A stretch of 64,000 nt of DNA from Dyadobacter sp. LHD-138 (lineage in GTDB: Bacteria > Bacteroidota > Bacteroidia > Cytophagales > Spirosomataceae), in assembly GCF_030929615.1 (NCBI RefSeq), contig NZ_JAVFVU010000010.1:124001-188000 (forward strand). The letters run 5' to 3'. Below the pieces are notes generated by a model that saw nothing but the letters and a program-made list of their open reading frames with translations, was not told the DNA's origin and searched no databases. Made by a program: the position numbers and the translations under genes. Position 1 is the first letter of the stretch, and every line of letters begins with the position of its first letter. Below are positions 8,825-17,083 of this stretch, piece after piece.

Positions 8825-9910
8825 ATGAAATACCTCGTAACGATTGTCCTGTGTGTTTTTCTCACCACGTCAGGAATGGCACAAACGCCTGTACGGCTTG
8901 CCATTGCCGGTTTAAGTCATGGACATGTTGGTTGGGCTTTTAACCGCCAGGATAAAAAAGATACCGAAATTGTCGGGATTTATGAACCTAATCAGGAGCT
9001 TGCCGACCGTATCATGAAGCGTTATAAACTGGATGAAAATCTGTTTTTTACTGATTTAAACAAAATGCTTGATCAGACAAAACCAGATGCCGTTTCGGCT
9101 TTTGGCGCCATCAACGAGCATATTACAGTCGTTCGGGCTTGTGCACCGCGAAAAATTCATGTGATGGTGGAAAAGCCGTTGGCGACTACCTTTGCCGATG
9201 CCAAGGAAATTCAGAACCTGGCTCTGAAGAACAATGTCAGGGTGCTGACCAATTTTGAAACATCCTGGTATGCCAGCAATCAATACGTAAATGATTTGGT
9301 GCAGGCGGGGAAACTGGGTGAAATCAGAAAAGTGATGGTCAATGACGGGCATCAGGGCCCCAGGGAAATTGGTGTAAGCCAGGAGTTTTTTGACATTTTG
9401 ACGGATCCTGTCAAAAACGGAGCAGGTGCTTTGGTTGATTTCGGATGTTATGGTGCCAACCTGATGACATGGCTGATGAAAGGAGAACGTCCGGTCTCAG
9501 TGACGGCGGTTACGCATCAGAATAAGCCCGATATTTATCAAAAGGTGGATGATGAAGCCTCGATTGTTTTGCAATATCCCAAAGCGCAATGTATCATCCA
9601 GGGATCATGGAACTGGTCTTTTGGAAGAAAAGACATGGAAGTTTATGGAACAAAAGGGTATGCTGTTGCGGTTGATCCTACAACGATCAGAGAACGTCTG
9701 CAGGAAAAAGTGCCGGAAGAAAGAAAAAAAATCGATCCGCGTCCGGCTCCGTTTACAGACCCATTTTCAGTTTTGGCCGACGTGGTGCAGGGCAGATTAA
9801 AAATGGATAAGCATGATTTGTATGAATTGCCTGTGAATGTAACTGTGGTCGAGATTTTAGAGGCTGCGAAAGCATCTGCAAAATCCGGCAAGACCGTTAC
9901 CTTAAAATAA
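8825..9910 (+). CDS. Exported Gfo/Idh/MocA family oxidoreductase
   Basis: This 361-residue protein begins with a Sec-type signal peptide (MKYLVTIVLCVFLTTSGMAQ). It then has a Rossmann domain with a modified nucleotide motif (AIAGLSHGHVG), the EKPLA motif, and the C-terminal Gfo/Idh/MocA domain. It probably reduces or oxidises a sugar or sugar derivative. The signal lacks a twin arginine, which is odd for an enzyme expected to need NAD(P). The 23-base gap to the next gene suggests co-transcription with the thioesterase. Confidence 0.8.
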   Translation: MKYLVTIVLCVFLTTSGMAQTPVRLAIAGLSHGHVGWAFNRQDKKDTEIVGIYEPNQELADRIMKRYKLDENLFFTDLNKMLDQTKPDAVSAFGAINEHITVVRACAPRKIHVMVEKPLATTFADAKEIQNLALKNNVRVLTNFETSWYASNQYVNDLVQAGKLGEIRKVMVNDGHQGPREIGVSQEFFDILTDPVKNGAGALVDFGCYGANLMTWLMKGERPVSVTAVTHQNKPDIYQKVDDEASIVLQYPKAQCIIQGSWNWSFGRKDMEVYGTKGYAVAVDPTTIRERLQEKVPEERKKIDPRPAPFTDPFSVLADVVQGRLKMDKHDLYELPVNVTVVEILEAAKASAKSGKTVTLK

Positions 9911-9933
9911 CGTTTATTTAAAATTAGAAATCA

Positions 9934-10497
9934 GTGCAAGAATCGCCTTCCCTTGACCCGAAACCTGTAAGTTTTTCGCAAACGACACTCACCGAACTGA
10001 TGATTCCTTCCTATGCCAACTTCGGCGGGAAAATTCACGGAGGCATCCTGCTTTCGTTGATTGATAAGGTGGCTTATGCCTGTGCGTCGCGTCATGCGGC
10101 TACTTATTGCGTAACGGTTTCGGTGGATGGAGTGGATTTTCTAAAACCAGTGGAAGTTGGAGACCTGGTTTCGCTGATGGCTTCTGTCAATTACGTGGGT
10201 AAAACTTCCCTCGTTATCGGGATTCGCGTGATCGCTGAAAATGTAAGAAATGGTGTCCAGCGGCATACCAATACTTCATACGTGACCATGGTGGCCAAGG
10301 GAGAAGACGACCGTCCTGCATTGGTTCCGCCGTTATTGCTCGAAAGTGAAGCAGACGGACGCAGATTCCTGGAGGCAATGAAACGCCGCGAACTAAGAGA
10401 ACAATATCGTCACGCTTTTGATAGTGAAAAAGGGAGGATTGAAGTAGGAGAAAATCTGGATGAACTTTCGCAGCAAAGATGCGTCATCGGCTGGTAA
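9934..10497 (+). CDS. Acyl-CoA thioesterase, hotdog fold
   Basis: This 187-residue protein has a GTG start. It carries a single hotdog domain of the YciA/BACH type, with ANFGGKIHGGILLSLIDKVAY followed by TVSVDGVDFLKPVEVGDLV. It is expected to hydrolyse acyl-CoA thioesters; chain-length preference cannot be read. The C-terminal 40 residues are charged and probably helical. It ends at a bidirectional terminator shared with the convergent DUF853 gene. Confidence 0.85.
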   Translation: MQESPSLDPKPVSFSQTTLTELMIPSYANFGGKIHGGILLSLIDKVAYACASRHAATYCVTVSVDGVDFLKPVEVGDLVSLMASVNYVGKTSLVIGIRVIAENVRNGVQRHTNTSYVTMVAKGEDDRPALVPPLLLESEADGRRFLEAMKRRELREQYRHAFDSEKGRIEVGENLDELSQQRCVIGW

Positions 10498-10514
10498 TGA
10501 TCTGAAAAATATTG

Positions 10515-10559
10515 TTTTAGTCCCTAAGAGATTTCTTTGAAATGTCTTAGGGACTAAAA
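10515..10559. terminator. Bidirectional terminator
   Basis: A perfect 15-bp stem, TTTTAGTCCCTAAGA (10515-10529) with its complement (10545-10559), has a 15-nt loop and A/T-rich flanks. It separates the convergent thioesterase and DUF853 genes. Confidence 0.9.
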
Positions 10560-10565
10560 ATTTAA

Positions 10566-12119
10566 TTAGAAACCGAATAGACCTCCTTTTTTTGTCCGGG
10601 AAGTTGATTTGCCGAAAAGCATTCCGAATACACCCCGTACCACTTCTCTGCCGATTTGTTTCGCGAGCGGTGATGCCAGTGCTTCTTCAAACATTCCTTT
10701 TTCCTGTTTGCCATTACCTTTCGCCGCCGCTGCTTCTTCCTTGATTTTCGCCTCCTGCCGGGTTTGCTCTTCCAGTCGTTTGGTTAAAATTTCATAAGCA
10801 CTTTCCGGATCGATCGGGTCTTTGTATTTTAGATAAAGATCAGACTGACGTACCTGATTTTCGTAATCCGACTGTGTCATCGGTCCCATGATCGATGTAG
10901 GCGGCAGTAAATGTGTCGCGGCCACTTCGGTCGGGATACCTTTTTCATTCAAAACCGTGACAAGCGCCTGGCCAATCCCGAGCGTCGTCAATATCTGGTC
11001 AATCGAGTAAAAATCTGACCGCGGATACGTTTTTACCGTTTGTTTCAAAGCATCGGCATCCTGAGGTGTAAATGCGCGAAGCACGTGCTGTACCCGGTTT
11101 CCCAACTGCGCCAATACCGATACAGGAATATCCTGCGCCATTTGGGTACAGAAGAAAATACCGACACCTTTTGATCTGATCAAACGGACCACCTGCTCAA
11201 TCTGATCCAGAAACGCTTTTGGCGCATCTTTAAATAATAAATGAGCCTCGTCTAGGAAGAAAACCAGTTTTGGTTTGTCAAGGTCACCCGCCTCCGGTAA
11301 TGTCTGATATATTTCAGCCAATAAGCTTAACATGAACGTCGAGAACAATGCCGGCTTATCCTGAACATCGGAAATATTCAAAAGGCTGATCACGCCCTGT
11401 CCGTCAACTTTGTTGATAAGATCAGAAATGTCAAAAGATTTTTCTCCAAAAATAGTCCCAACTCCCTGTTGTTCCAACGCGACGATCTTTCTCAGGATTG
11501 TGCCTGCGGTCGATGCGGAAATCGAGCCATAATCCGATTTTATTTCCGCTGCTCCCGGCCCATCTGAAAGATAACTCAATACTTTTTTCAGGTCATTCAA
11601 ATCAATCATCGGCAGTTTTTTATCATCTGCGTATTTGAAGAGAATGGCTAGAACACCGGACTGCGTGTCGTTGAGTTCAAATATTTTCGATAACAAAATT
11701 GGGCCGAATTCCAGAATTGTTGCGCGCATCTGCGCACCTTTTTCGCCACTCAGGGAATACAATTCAACAGGAAAACCCTTTGCTTCGAACGGCGTTCCCA
11801 ATACCGCTGACCGTTCTTCGATCGCTTTATTGGATGTTCCTGGTTTGGCGATACCCGACAAATCACCTTTGATATCGGACATAAAAACAGCTACACCGGC
11901 TGCGGAAAGCTGTTCAGCCAATACCTGAAGTGTACGCGTTTTTCCGGAACCCGTTGCCCCGGCAATTAACCCGTGGCGGTTCATCATACGAAGAGGCAAA
12001 TTCACCTTCGCTTCCGTTAAAATTTCTCCGTCGAGAATTGCCGATCCAAGATGTATGGTTGGTTTGTCAGTTTGATACGATTTCTGGATTGCAGCTATGA
12101 ATTGATCTCTTTTTGACAC
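10566..12119 (-). CDS. DUF853 / HerA-like ATPase (YjgR type)
   Basis: This 517-residue ATPase has Walker A at AGATGSGKT (residues 53-61) and Walker B at LVFFLDEAHLLF. A positively charged helical C-terminal tail (EQTRQEAKIKEEAAAAKGN) follows. The family (helicase HerA-like C-terminal, E. coli YjgR) belongs to the FtsK/HerA clade, but its role is not established; DNA-related translocation is the usual guess. The minus strand upstream has a TAATTTTG box (12165-12158) matching the Bacteroidota -7 element. It is a monocistronic gene, convergent with the thioesterase and divergent from the alpha-E gene. Confidence 0.85.
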   Translation of the reverse strand: MSKRDQFIAAIQKSYQTDKPTIHLGSAILDGEILTEAKVNLPLRMMNRHGLIAGATGSGKTRTLQVLAEQLSAAGVAVFMSDIKGDLSGIAKPGTSNKAIEERSAVLGTPFEAKGFPVELYSLSGEKGAQMRATILEFGPILLSKIFELNDTQSGVLAILFKYADDKKLPMIDLNDLKKVLSYLSDGPGAAEIKSDYGSISASTAGTILRKIVALEQQGVGTIFGEKSFDISDLINKVDGQGVISLLNISDVQDKPALFSTFMLSLLAEIYQTLPEAGDLDKPKLVFFLDEAHLLFKDAPKAFLDQIEQVVRLIRSKGVGIFFCTQMAQDIPVSVLAQLGNRVQHVLRAFTPQDADALKQTVKTYPRSDFYSIDQILTTLGIGQALVTVLNEKGIPTEVAATHLLPPTSIMGPMTQSDYENQVRQSDLYLKYKDPIDPESAYEILTKRLEEQTRQEAKIKEEAAAAKGNGKQEKGMFEEALASPLAKQIGREVVRGVFGMLFGKSTSRTKKGGLFGF

Positions 12120-12343
12120 GGGTGTATGTAGTTATCGTTAATAATATTCTAATTTATCAAAATTATCACTTTTGCAATGATTTTAAGCGCCGATCAGAAT
12201 ATTTAGAGGATAATAATACTCTTTAAAGAACTTATATTATTTTTCGTAGTATTTTGTTTTTGCGGAATATTATTAGGTATTTTGGCATTATCACCATGAT
12301 ATTATTCTGAAATAATTCATTAAAATACAATTCATTGCCGCCT

Positions 12344-13360
12344 ATGCTTAGTCGAGTTGCTAATTCAATTTATTGGATGAATCGTTATATGGAACGGGTT
12401 GAAAATTATGCCCGTTTCGTCGGAGTTAATTTTAATCTGGCACTTGACCTTCCTCCTGACGTGGATGAGCAATGGGAGCCGCTTCTTATCGCCACTGCGG
12501 ACCACTTTTTGTTTTATAAATATTATGATAAACCAACAAAGGAGGACGTCATCCATTTCATGACCTTCGACAAGCGGAACCCGAATTCGATTGTGAGCTG
12601 TCTGTACGAAGCCCGGGAAAATGCCCGGACGATCCGCGAGACAATTTCGAAAGAAATGTGGGAAAGTATCAATACTTTTTATCTGACCATCCGCGGTACT
12701 TCTCCGGAAGATTTCAGAAATATGGATCATATGCAGTCTTTTTTTACGGATATCCGTAAAAACTGCCAGCTTTTCCATGGTGTGGTTGATGCTTCCATTA
12801 CACGTAATGAGGCCTGGCACTTTGGTCGTTTGGGAAGGCATATCGAACGCGCCGATAAATGTTCCAGATTTTTGGATGTGAAGTATTTTACGCTCTTGCA
12901 GGATACGGGTACGTCCGGTTCCACACTTGATCTGATGATGTGGACGGCAGTTTTGAAATCGGTCAGTGCTTATAACATGTATCGCCAGACGCACCGGGCC
13001 TTAACACCAATGAACATTGTGGCGTTTTTGATCCTTGATAAATTATTCCCGCGTTCGATCGCTTATTGTGTCCGTCAGGCTGAATTGTCTTTGTACGCCA
13101 TTGCCGGCTCAATTCCTGAACGTGGCCATACCAATCCGGCTGAGCGGGCATTGAGTAAGATGCGCAGCGAACTGGAATTTACGGAAGTGGAAGACGTCTT
13201 TAAAATGGGGCTTCATAAATATCTGGATCGCTTCCAGACGAAGAATAACGAAATCGATAACGCGATTTTTGATATGTATTTTGGTCTGGAATCGGAGAAA
13301 TCTCAAACGCAGTCGATGGGGCAAACCTCCGGACATTTTAAAAGCCAGTGGATGAATTGA
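12344..13360 (+). CDS. Alpha-E domain protein (DUF403)
   Basis: This all-helical protein of 338 residues opens MLSRVANSIYWMNRYMERVE, diagnostic of the alpha-E family. The ATG at 12344 is chosen because it gives the conserved MLSRVA start; an in-frame TTG at 12335 adds only three residues. Alpha-E proteins are normally encoded with a circularly permuted ATP-grasp ligase, a transglutaminase-like peptidase and sometimes a proteasome-like protease, proposed to make and degrade a peptide tag. Here the transglutaminase partner follows directly, but no ATP-grasp gene precedes it. Confidence 0.88.
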   Translation: MLSRVANSIYWMNRYMERVENYARFVGVNFNLALDLPPDVDEQWEPLLIATADHFLFYKYYDKPTKEDVIHFMTFDKRNPNSIVSCLYEARENARTIRETISKEMWESINTFYLTIRGTSPEDFRNMDHMQSFFTDIRKNCQLFHGVVDASITRNEAWHFGRLGRHIERADKCSRFLDVKYFTLLQDTGTSGSTLDLMMWTAVLKSVSAYNMYRQTHRALTPMNIVAFLILDKLFPRSIAYCVRQAELSLYAIAGSIPERGHTNPAERALSKMRSELEFTEVEDVFKMGLHKYLDRFQTKNNEIDNAIFDMYFGLESEKSQTQSMGQTSGHFKSQWMN

Positions 13361-13428
13361 CCTGAGTAACGGGTCGTGGGTTTATAATATTTCATAGCAC
13401 AAATTTTTGCTAAAACCCGTCAAATTTC

Positions 13429-14271
13429 ATGAATCTGAAGGTACGTCATACGCTTGATTATCGTTACGATTTTCCCGTAGAACTGGATTCTCATACGTTT
13501 TATTTATACCCAAAGGCATACCCGCACCAGCGGGTATTGCACTATGCTTTGGTTATAGATCCTGTTCCTTCCAATATTGTTAAAAATGTGGATGCGGAAG
13601 GAAACGTGCAGCAGGTCGTCCATTTTTTTAACGGACCGGTATCGTATTTTAAAGTACAGGCTGAAATGACAGTTTGCTCCGATCCGGTTAATGTTTTTGA
13701 TTTTGTACTTTTCCCTTTTACTACCCAGTTTTTCCCTTTTTTGTACGACAACAGGATTTATAAATACCTGATTCCTTATCTGGACCGAAGTGATGTTACG
13801 GGTTACGTCGAGCAGTTTGCCAGACGGATTGCATCAGAGGTTAGTTGGGGGACGGTTCCGTTTTTAGTGGAACTAACTAAATATATCGCCGAAAATTTTT
13901 CTTACCAGAACCGCGAATTTGGAGTAGCCTATCCGCCGGATGATACGTTAAGGGATAAAACCGGATCCTGCCGGGATTATTCGCGTCTGTTTATAGCCGC
14001 CTGCAGAAGTCATGGCATTGCCGCCCGTTTTGTGAGCGGTTATTTGTATGGAAATTTAAGACAGGCACATGAGCTCCACGCCTGGGTCGAAGTGTATTTG
14101 CCGGGTGCTGGCTGGAGGGGATTTGATCCCACCGAAGGGAAAGTTATTGCAAATAATCACATTAGTCTGGGTGCTTCCGCCGACTTTGATCAGCTGGCAC
14201 CGGTTATGGGATTTTTCAGAGGTTCTGCTCAGTCGTCACTTGTGACGCATGTTGACATCGCGCTGATATAA
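13429..14271 (+). CDS. Transglutaminase-like protein with bacterial N-terminal domain
   Basis: The 280-residue protein has the bacterial transglutaminase-like N-terminal region (residues 1-90, starting MNLKVRHTLDYRYDFPVELD). A catalytic core follows with C181 (GSCRDYSRLF), H217 (ELHAWVEVY) and D233 (GFDPTEGK). It is probably a cysteine peptidase or amidase acting with the alpha-E protein encoded 68 bases upstream. The pairing is known from alpha-E/ATP-grasp gene clusters. No signal peptide is present. The natural substrate is unknown. Confidence 0.87.
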   Translation: MNLKVRHTLDYRYDFPVELDSHTFYLYPKAYPHQRVLHYALVIDPVPSNIVKNVDAEGNVQQVVHFFNGPVSYFKVQAEMTVCSDPVNVFDFVLFPFTTQFFPFLYDNRIYKYLIPYLDRSDVTGYVEQFARRIASEVSWGTVPFLVELTKYIAENFSYQNREFGVAYPPDDTLRDKTGSCRDYSRLFIAACRSHGIAARFVSGYLYGNLRQAHELHAWVEVYLPGAGWRGFDPTEGKVIANNHISLGASADFDQLAPVMGFFRGSAQSSLVTHVDIALI

Positions 14272-14379
14272 TTTCAGCGCAGCCTGTTACTCAATTCTTG
14301 GATTGTTTTATCAAATAATCCGATAGACCGCCGGAAATTTGTTATTTTTGTATCGTAACAAACAGAGGAATACTAGATC

Positions 14380-15783
14380 GTGACGTTAATCAAATCTATA
14401 TCAGGAATCAGAGGGATAATAGGAGGGAAATCCGGTGATGCACTGACTCCAATTGATGTTGTTAAATTTGCTGCAGCCTATGGAACCTGGTTGCGGCGCA
14501 CCAATCCACAAAACTTAAAGGTGGTGATAGGTCGCGATGCAAGACTTTCAGGCGAGATGGTGAGCCGTCTCGTGGCAGGAACTTTGCAGGGCGTAGGTCT
14601 TCACATAGTTGATTTAGGGCTTTCTACGACGCCAACGGTAGAAATTGCCGTGACGGCGGAAGAAGCTGCCGGAGGAATTATCCTCACGGCGAGCCATAAT
14701 CCTATCCAGTGGAATGCGTTGAAATTGCTTAACCAGGACGGTGAGTTTATTTCAGAAGAGGAGGGTACGGAAATTCTGAGAATTGCGGATGAAGAAGATT
14801 TTCTTTTTCCGGATGTGAAAAAACTGGGAAGTTACAGAACTGACGATACTTATCTGCAAAAACACATTGATCATATTCTTGCGCTGGCACTGGTCGATGT
14901 GGAAGCGATCAAGGCTGCGAATTTTAAAATCGTGGTCGATGGGGTGAATTCAACGGGAGGAATTGTGGTTCCGATGCTGCTTGAAGCGCTGGGTGTTGAA
15001 TCCAAAAATATTAAAGAAATACACTGCGAGCCAACGGGTAATTTTGCACATAACCCAGAACCTCTACCTGAACATTTACGTGATATCAGCAAAGAATTGA
15101 AAGATGGTTCTTTCAATCTCGGTGTTGTGGTGGATCCGGATGTGGACCGTCTGGCGTTGATCTGTGAAGACGGAACGCCTTTTGGAGAGGAATATACTTT
15201 GGTGGCCGTAGCTGATTATGTGTTGAAAAACACGCCTGGCAATACAGTGTCCAACTTGTCTTCTACCGCAGCTTTGAAGGATGTTACCATTAAAGCAGGT
15301 GGTGAATATTTTGCTTCCGCCGTGGGTGAGGTGAATGTGGTAACCGCAATGAAGGCGAATAATGCTGTGATTGGTGGTGAAGGAAATGGTGGCGTTATTT
15401 ATCCGGAAAGTCATTATGGGCGTGATGCCCTGGTTGGCATTGCGTTGTTCCTGACACATTTGGCTAAATTTGGAAAGACGGCATCGGTACTTCGCAAGTC
15501 GTACCCGGGGTACTATATTTCTAAAAATAAAATTGAATTAACGCCGGATATTAACGTTGACAATATCCTCAGCCGTATTCAGACAAAATATTCAAAACAG
15601 CCATTGAGTACGATTGACGGCGTAAGAATAGAATTTAACCGGGAATGGGTCCATCTACGGAAGTCCAATACCGAACCGATCATCAGAATATATTCAGAGT
15701 CTGAGACGCTGACAACAGCTGATAATCTGGCAAATAAAATTATTTCCGATATCAAGGAAATTATTTCAGAACCGAAAAAATAA
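14380..15783 (+). CDS. glmM: Phosphoglucosamine mutase
   Basis: This 467-residue alpha-D-phosphohexomutase starts at a GTG. The active-site serine is in ILTASHNPIQWN (S105), the metal loop is DPDVDR, and the sugar-binding loop is GGEGNGG. It interconverts glucosamine-6-phosphate and glucosamine-1-phosphate for UDP-GlcNAc and peptidoglycan synthesis. The metal loop differs from the E. coli GlmM DGDGDR form, so phosphomannomutase or phosphoglucomutase activity cannot be excluded. A TATTTTTG box at 14343-14350 may be its promoter -7 element. The cysteine desulfurase gene follows after two bases. Confidence 0.82.
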   Translation: MTLIKSISGIRGIIGGKSGDALTPIDVVKFAAAYGTWLRRTNPQNLKVVIGRDARLSGEMVSRLVAGTLQGVGLHIVDLGLSTTPTVEIAVTAEEAAGGIILTASHNPIQWNALKLLNQDGEFISEEEGTEILRIADEEDFLFPDVKKLGSYRTDDTYLQKHIDHILALALVDVEAIKAANFKIVVDGVNSTGGIVVPMLLEALGVESKNIKEIHCEPTGNFAHNPEPLPEHLRDISKELKDGSFNLGVVVDPDVDRLALICEDGTPFGEEYTLVAVADYVLKNTPGNTVSNLSSTAALKDVTIKAGGEYFASAVGEVNVVTAMKANNAVIGGEGNGGVIYPESHYGRDALVGIALFLTHLAKFGKTASVLRKSYPGYYISKNKIELTPDINVDNILSRIQTKYSKQPLSTIDGVRIEFNREWVHLRKSNTEPIIRIYSESETLTTADNLANKIISDIKEIISEPKK

Positions 15784-15785
15784 TA

Positions 15786-16934
15786 ATGAAAGCCTATTTT
15801 GATAACGCTGCTACGACGCGGCTGGATCAGGAAGTTTTGGAAACCATGATGCCTCTGATGACAGAGGCATTTGGTAATCCTTCGTCCATCCATTCTTATG
15901 GTCGTGCAGTCCGTTCTGTGGTGGAAAGAGCGAGGAAAAGTGTAGCAGGCATATTAAATGCAGCTCCTGCTGAAATATTTTTTACATCCGGAGGTACAGA
16001 AGCAGATAACACCGCCATTCGTTCGAGTATTGAAACGTTTGGTCTTAAGCATGCCATTACGTCGAAGATTGAACACCATGCGGTGCTTCACACACTGGAA
16101 CATCTTGCCAAAACCGGGCAGATTCAACTGAGTTTTGTTAATCTGAACGAAAAGGGAGAAGTGGATCTGGGACACCTGGAAGTACTTTTGCAAACAAATT
16201 CCCGTTCGTTGGTTTCTTTGATGCATGGCAACAATGAAATTGGAAATTTGCTTGATCTGAATGCCGTTGGCGATTTGTGCGAACATTATGATGCGATATT
16301 TCATAGTGACACGGTGCAGACCATGGCGCATTACAAACATGACCTGCAACAGCTGAAAACCAATTTTATCGTTGGTTCCGCCCATAAATTCCATGGCCCA
16401 AAGGGTATTGGGTTTTTATACGTAAAACCGGGAACGAAGATTTTTCCATTTGTACACGGCGGTGCTCAGGAGCGTAACATGCGCGGAGGTACTGAAAATG
16501 TATATGGAATTGTGGGATTGGCAAAAGCACTGGAACTGGGCTATCGTGATATGGCCGAACACCGAAGTCACATCGAAGGACTGAAAACCCGGATGATCCA
16601 CAAGCTTCGGGAAAACATCGAAGGCGTTACTTTTAATGGTAAATCCGCGTTGCTTGACGAAAGTTTGTATACCGTGCTAAGCGTGAGTTTGCCCCCATCA
16701 GGATTGAACGATATGCTGCTTTTCAACATGGATATTGCAGGTGTGGCGGTTTCGGGAGGAAGTGCCTGTGCAAGTGGAACGGATGTAGGATCACACGTGC
16801 TGACCGAAATTCAGATTAATCCCGACAGGGCGAATGTGCGTTTTTCTTTCGGGAAATATAATACAACTGAGGAAGTAGATTTTGCCGTGAATACATTAGC
16901 AGAACTTTATAGGAAAGAATCGGTAATGCTGTAA
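15786..16934 (+). CDS. Cysteine desulfurase (NifS/IscS family)
   Basis: The 382-residue PLP enzyme has the cofactor lysine in GSAHKFHGPKGIGF (K201) and the catalytic cysteine in SGGSACASGTDVG (C328). It removes sulfur from cysteine to give alanine and an enzyme persulfide for Fe-S clusters or thiolated cofactors. No scaffold or suf genes are adjacent, so its acceptor is unknown. It is co-transcribed with glmM, with two bases between the stop and this start. Compared with IscS it lacks a long C-terminal extension and resembles the shorter NifS-like group. Confidence 0.88.
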   Translation: MKAYFDNAATTRLDQEVLETMMPLMTEAFGNPSSIHSYGRAVRSVVERARKSVAGILNAAPAEIFFTSGGTEADNTAIRSSIETFGLKHAITSKIEHHAVLHTLEHLAKTGQIQLSFVNLNEKGEVDLGHLEVLLQTNSRSLVSLMHGNNEIGNLLDLNAVGDLCEHYDAIFHSDTVQTMAHYKHDLQQLKTNFIVGSAHKFHGPKGIGFLYVKPGTKIFPFVHGGAQERNMRGGTENVYGIVGLAKALELGYRDMAEHRSHIEGLKTRMIHKLRENIEGVTFNGKSALLDESLYTVLSVSLPPSGLNDMLLFNMDIAGVAVSGGSACASGTDVGSHVLTEIQINPDRANVRFSFGKYNTTEEVDFAVNTLAELYRKESVML

Positions 16935-16957
16935 TCAGCGACGAAAAAATAATTTTA

Positions 16958-17014
16958 AGCCAAAAACAAAAAGAAGTCAAGTTTTTAAAACTTGACTTCT
17001 TTTTGTTTTTGGCT
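16958..17014. terminator. Very long bidirectional terminator hairpin
   Basis: A perfect 28-bp inverted repeat (16958-16985 with 16987-17014) is separated by a single base. It has A-rich and T-rich outer halves. It lies between the convergent cysteine desulfurase and hemH genes. The core GAAGTCAAG/CTTGACTTC recurs in the hairpin at 41470-41516. Confidence 0.9.
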
Positions 17015-17083
17015 ATTTGGTAAATACGTCAATCAAACTTTAACGATTCCTGACAATAAATGACAATCCTCTGGCCAGGAAAA

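Noticed and set aside
12365-12994. A 209-codon open frame on the minus strand opposite the alpha-E gene
   Set aside because: The alpha-E frame is strongly conserved in its known motifs; the antisense frame has no family resemblance.
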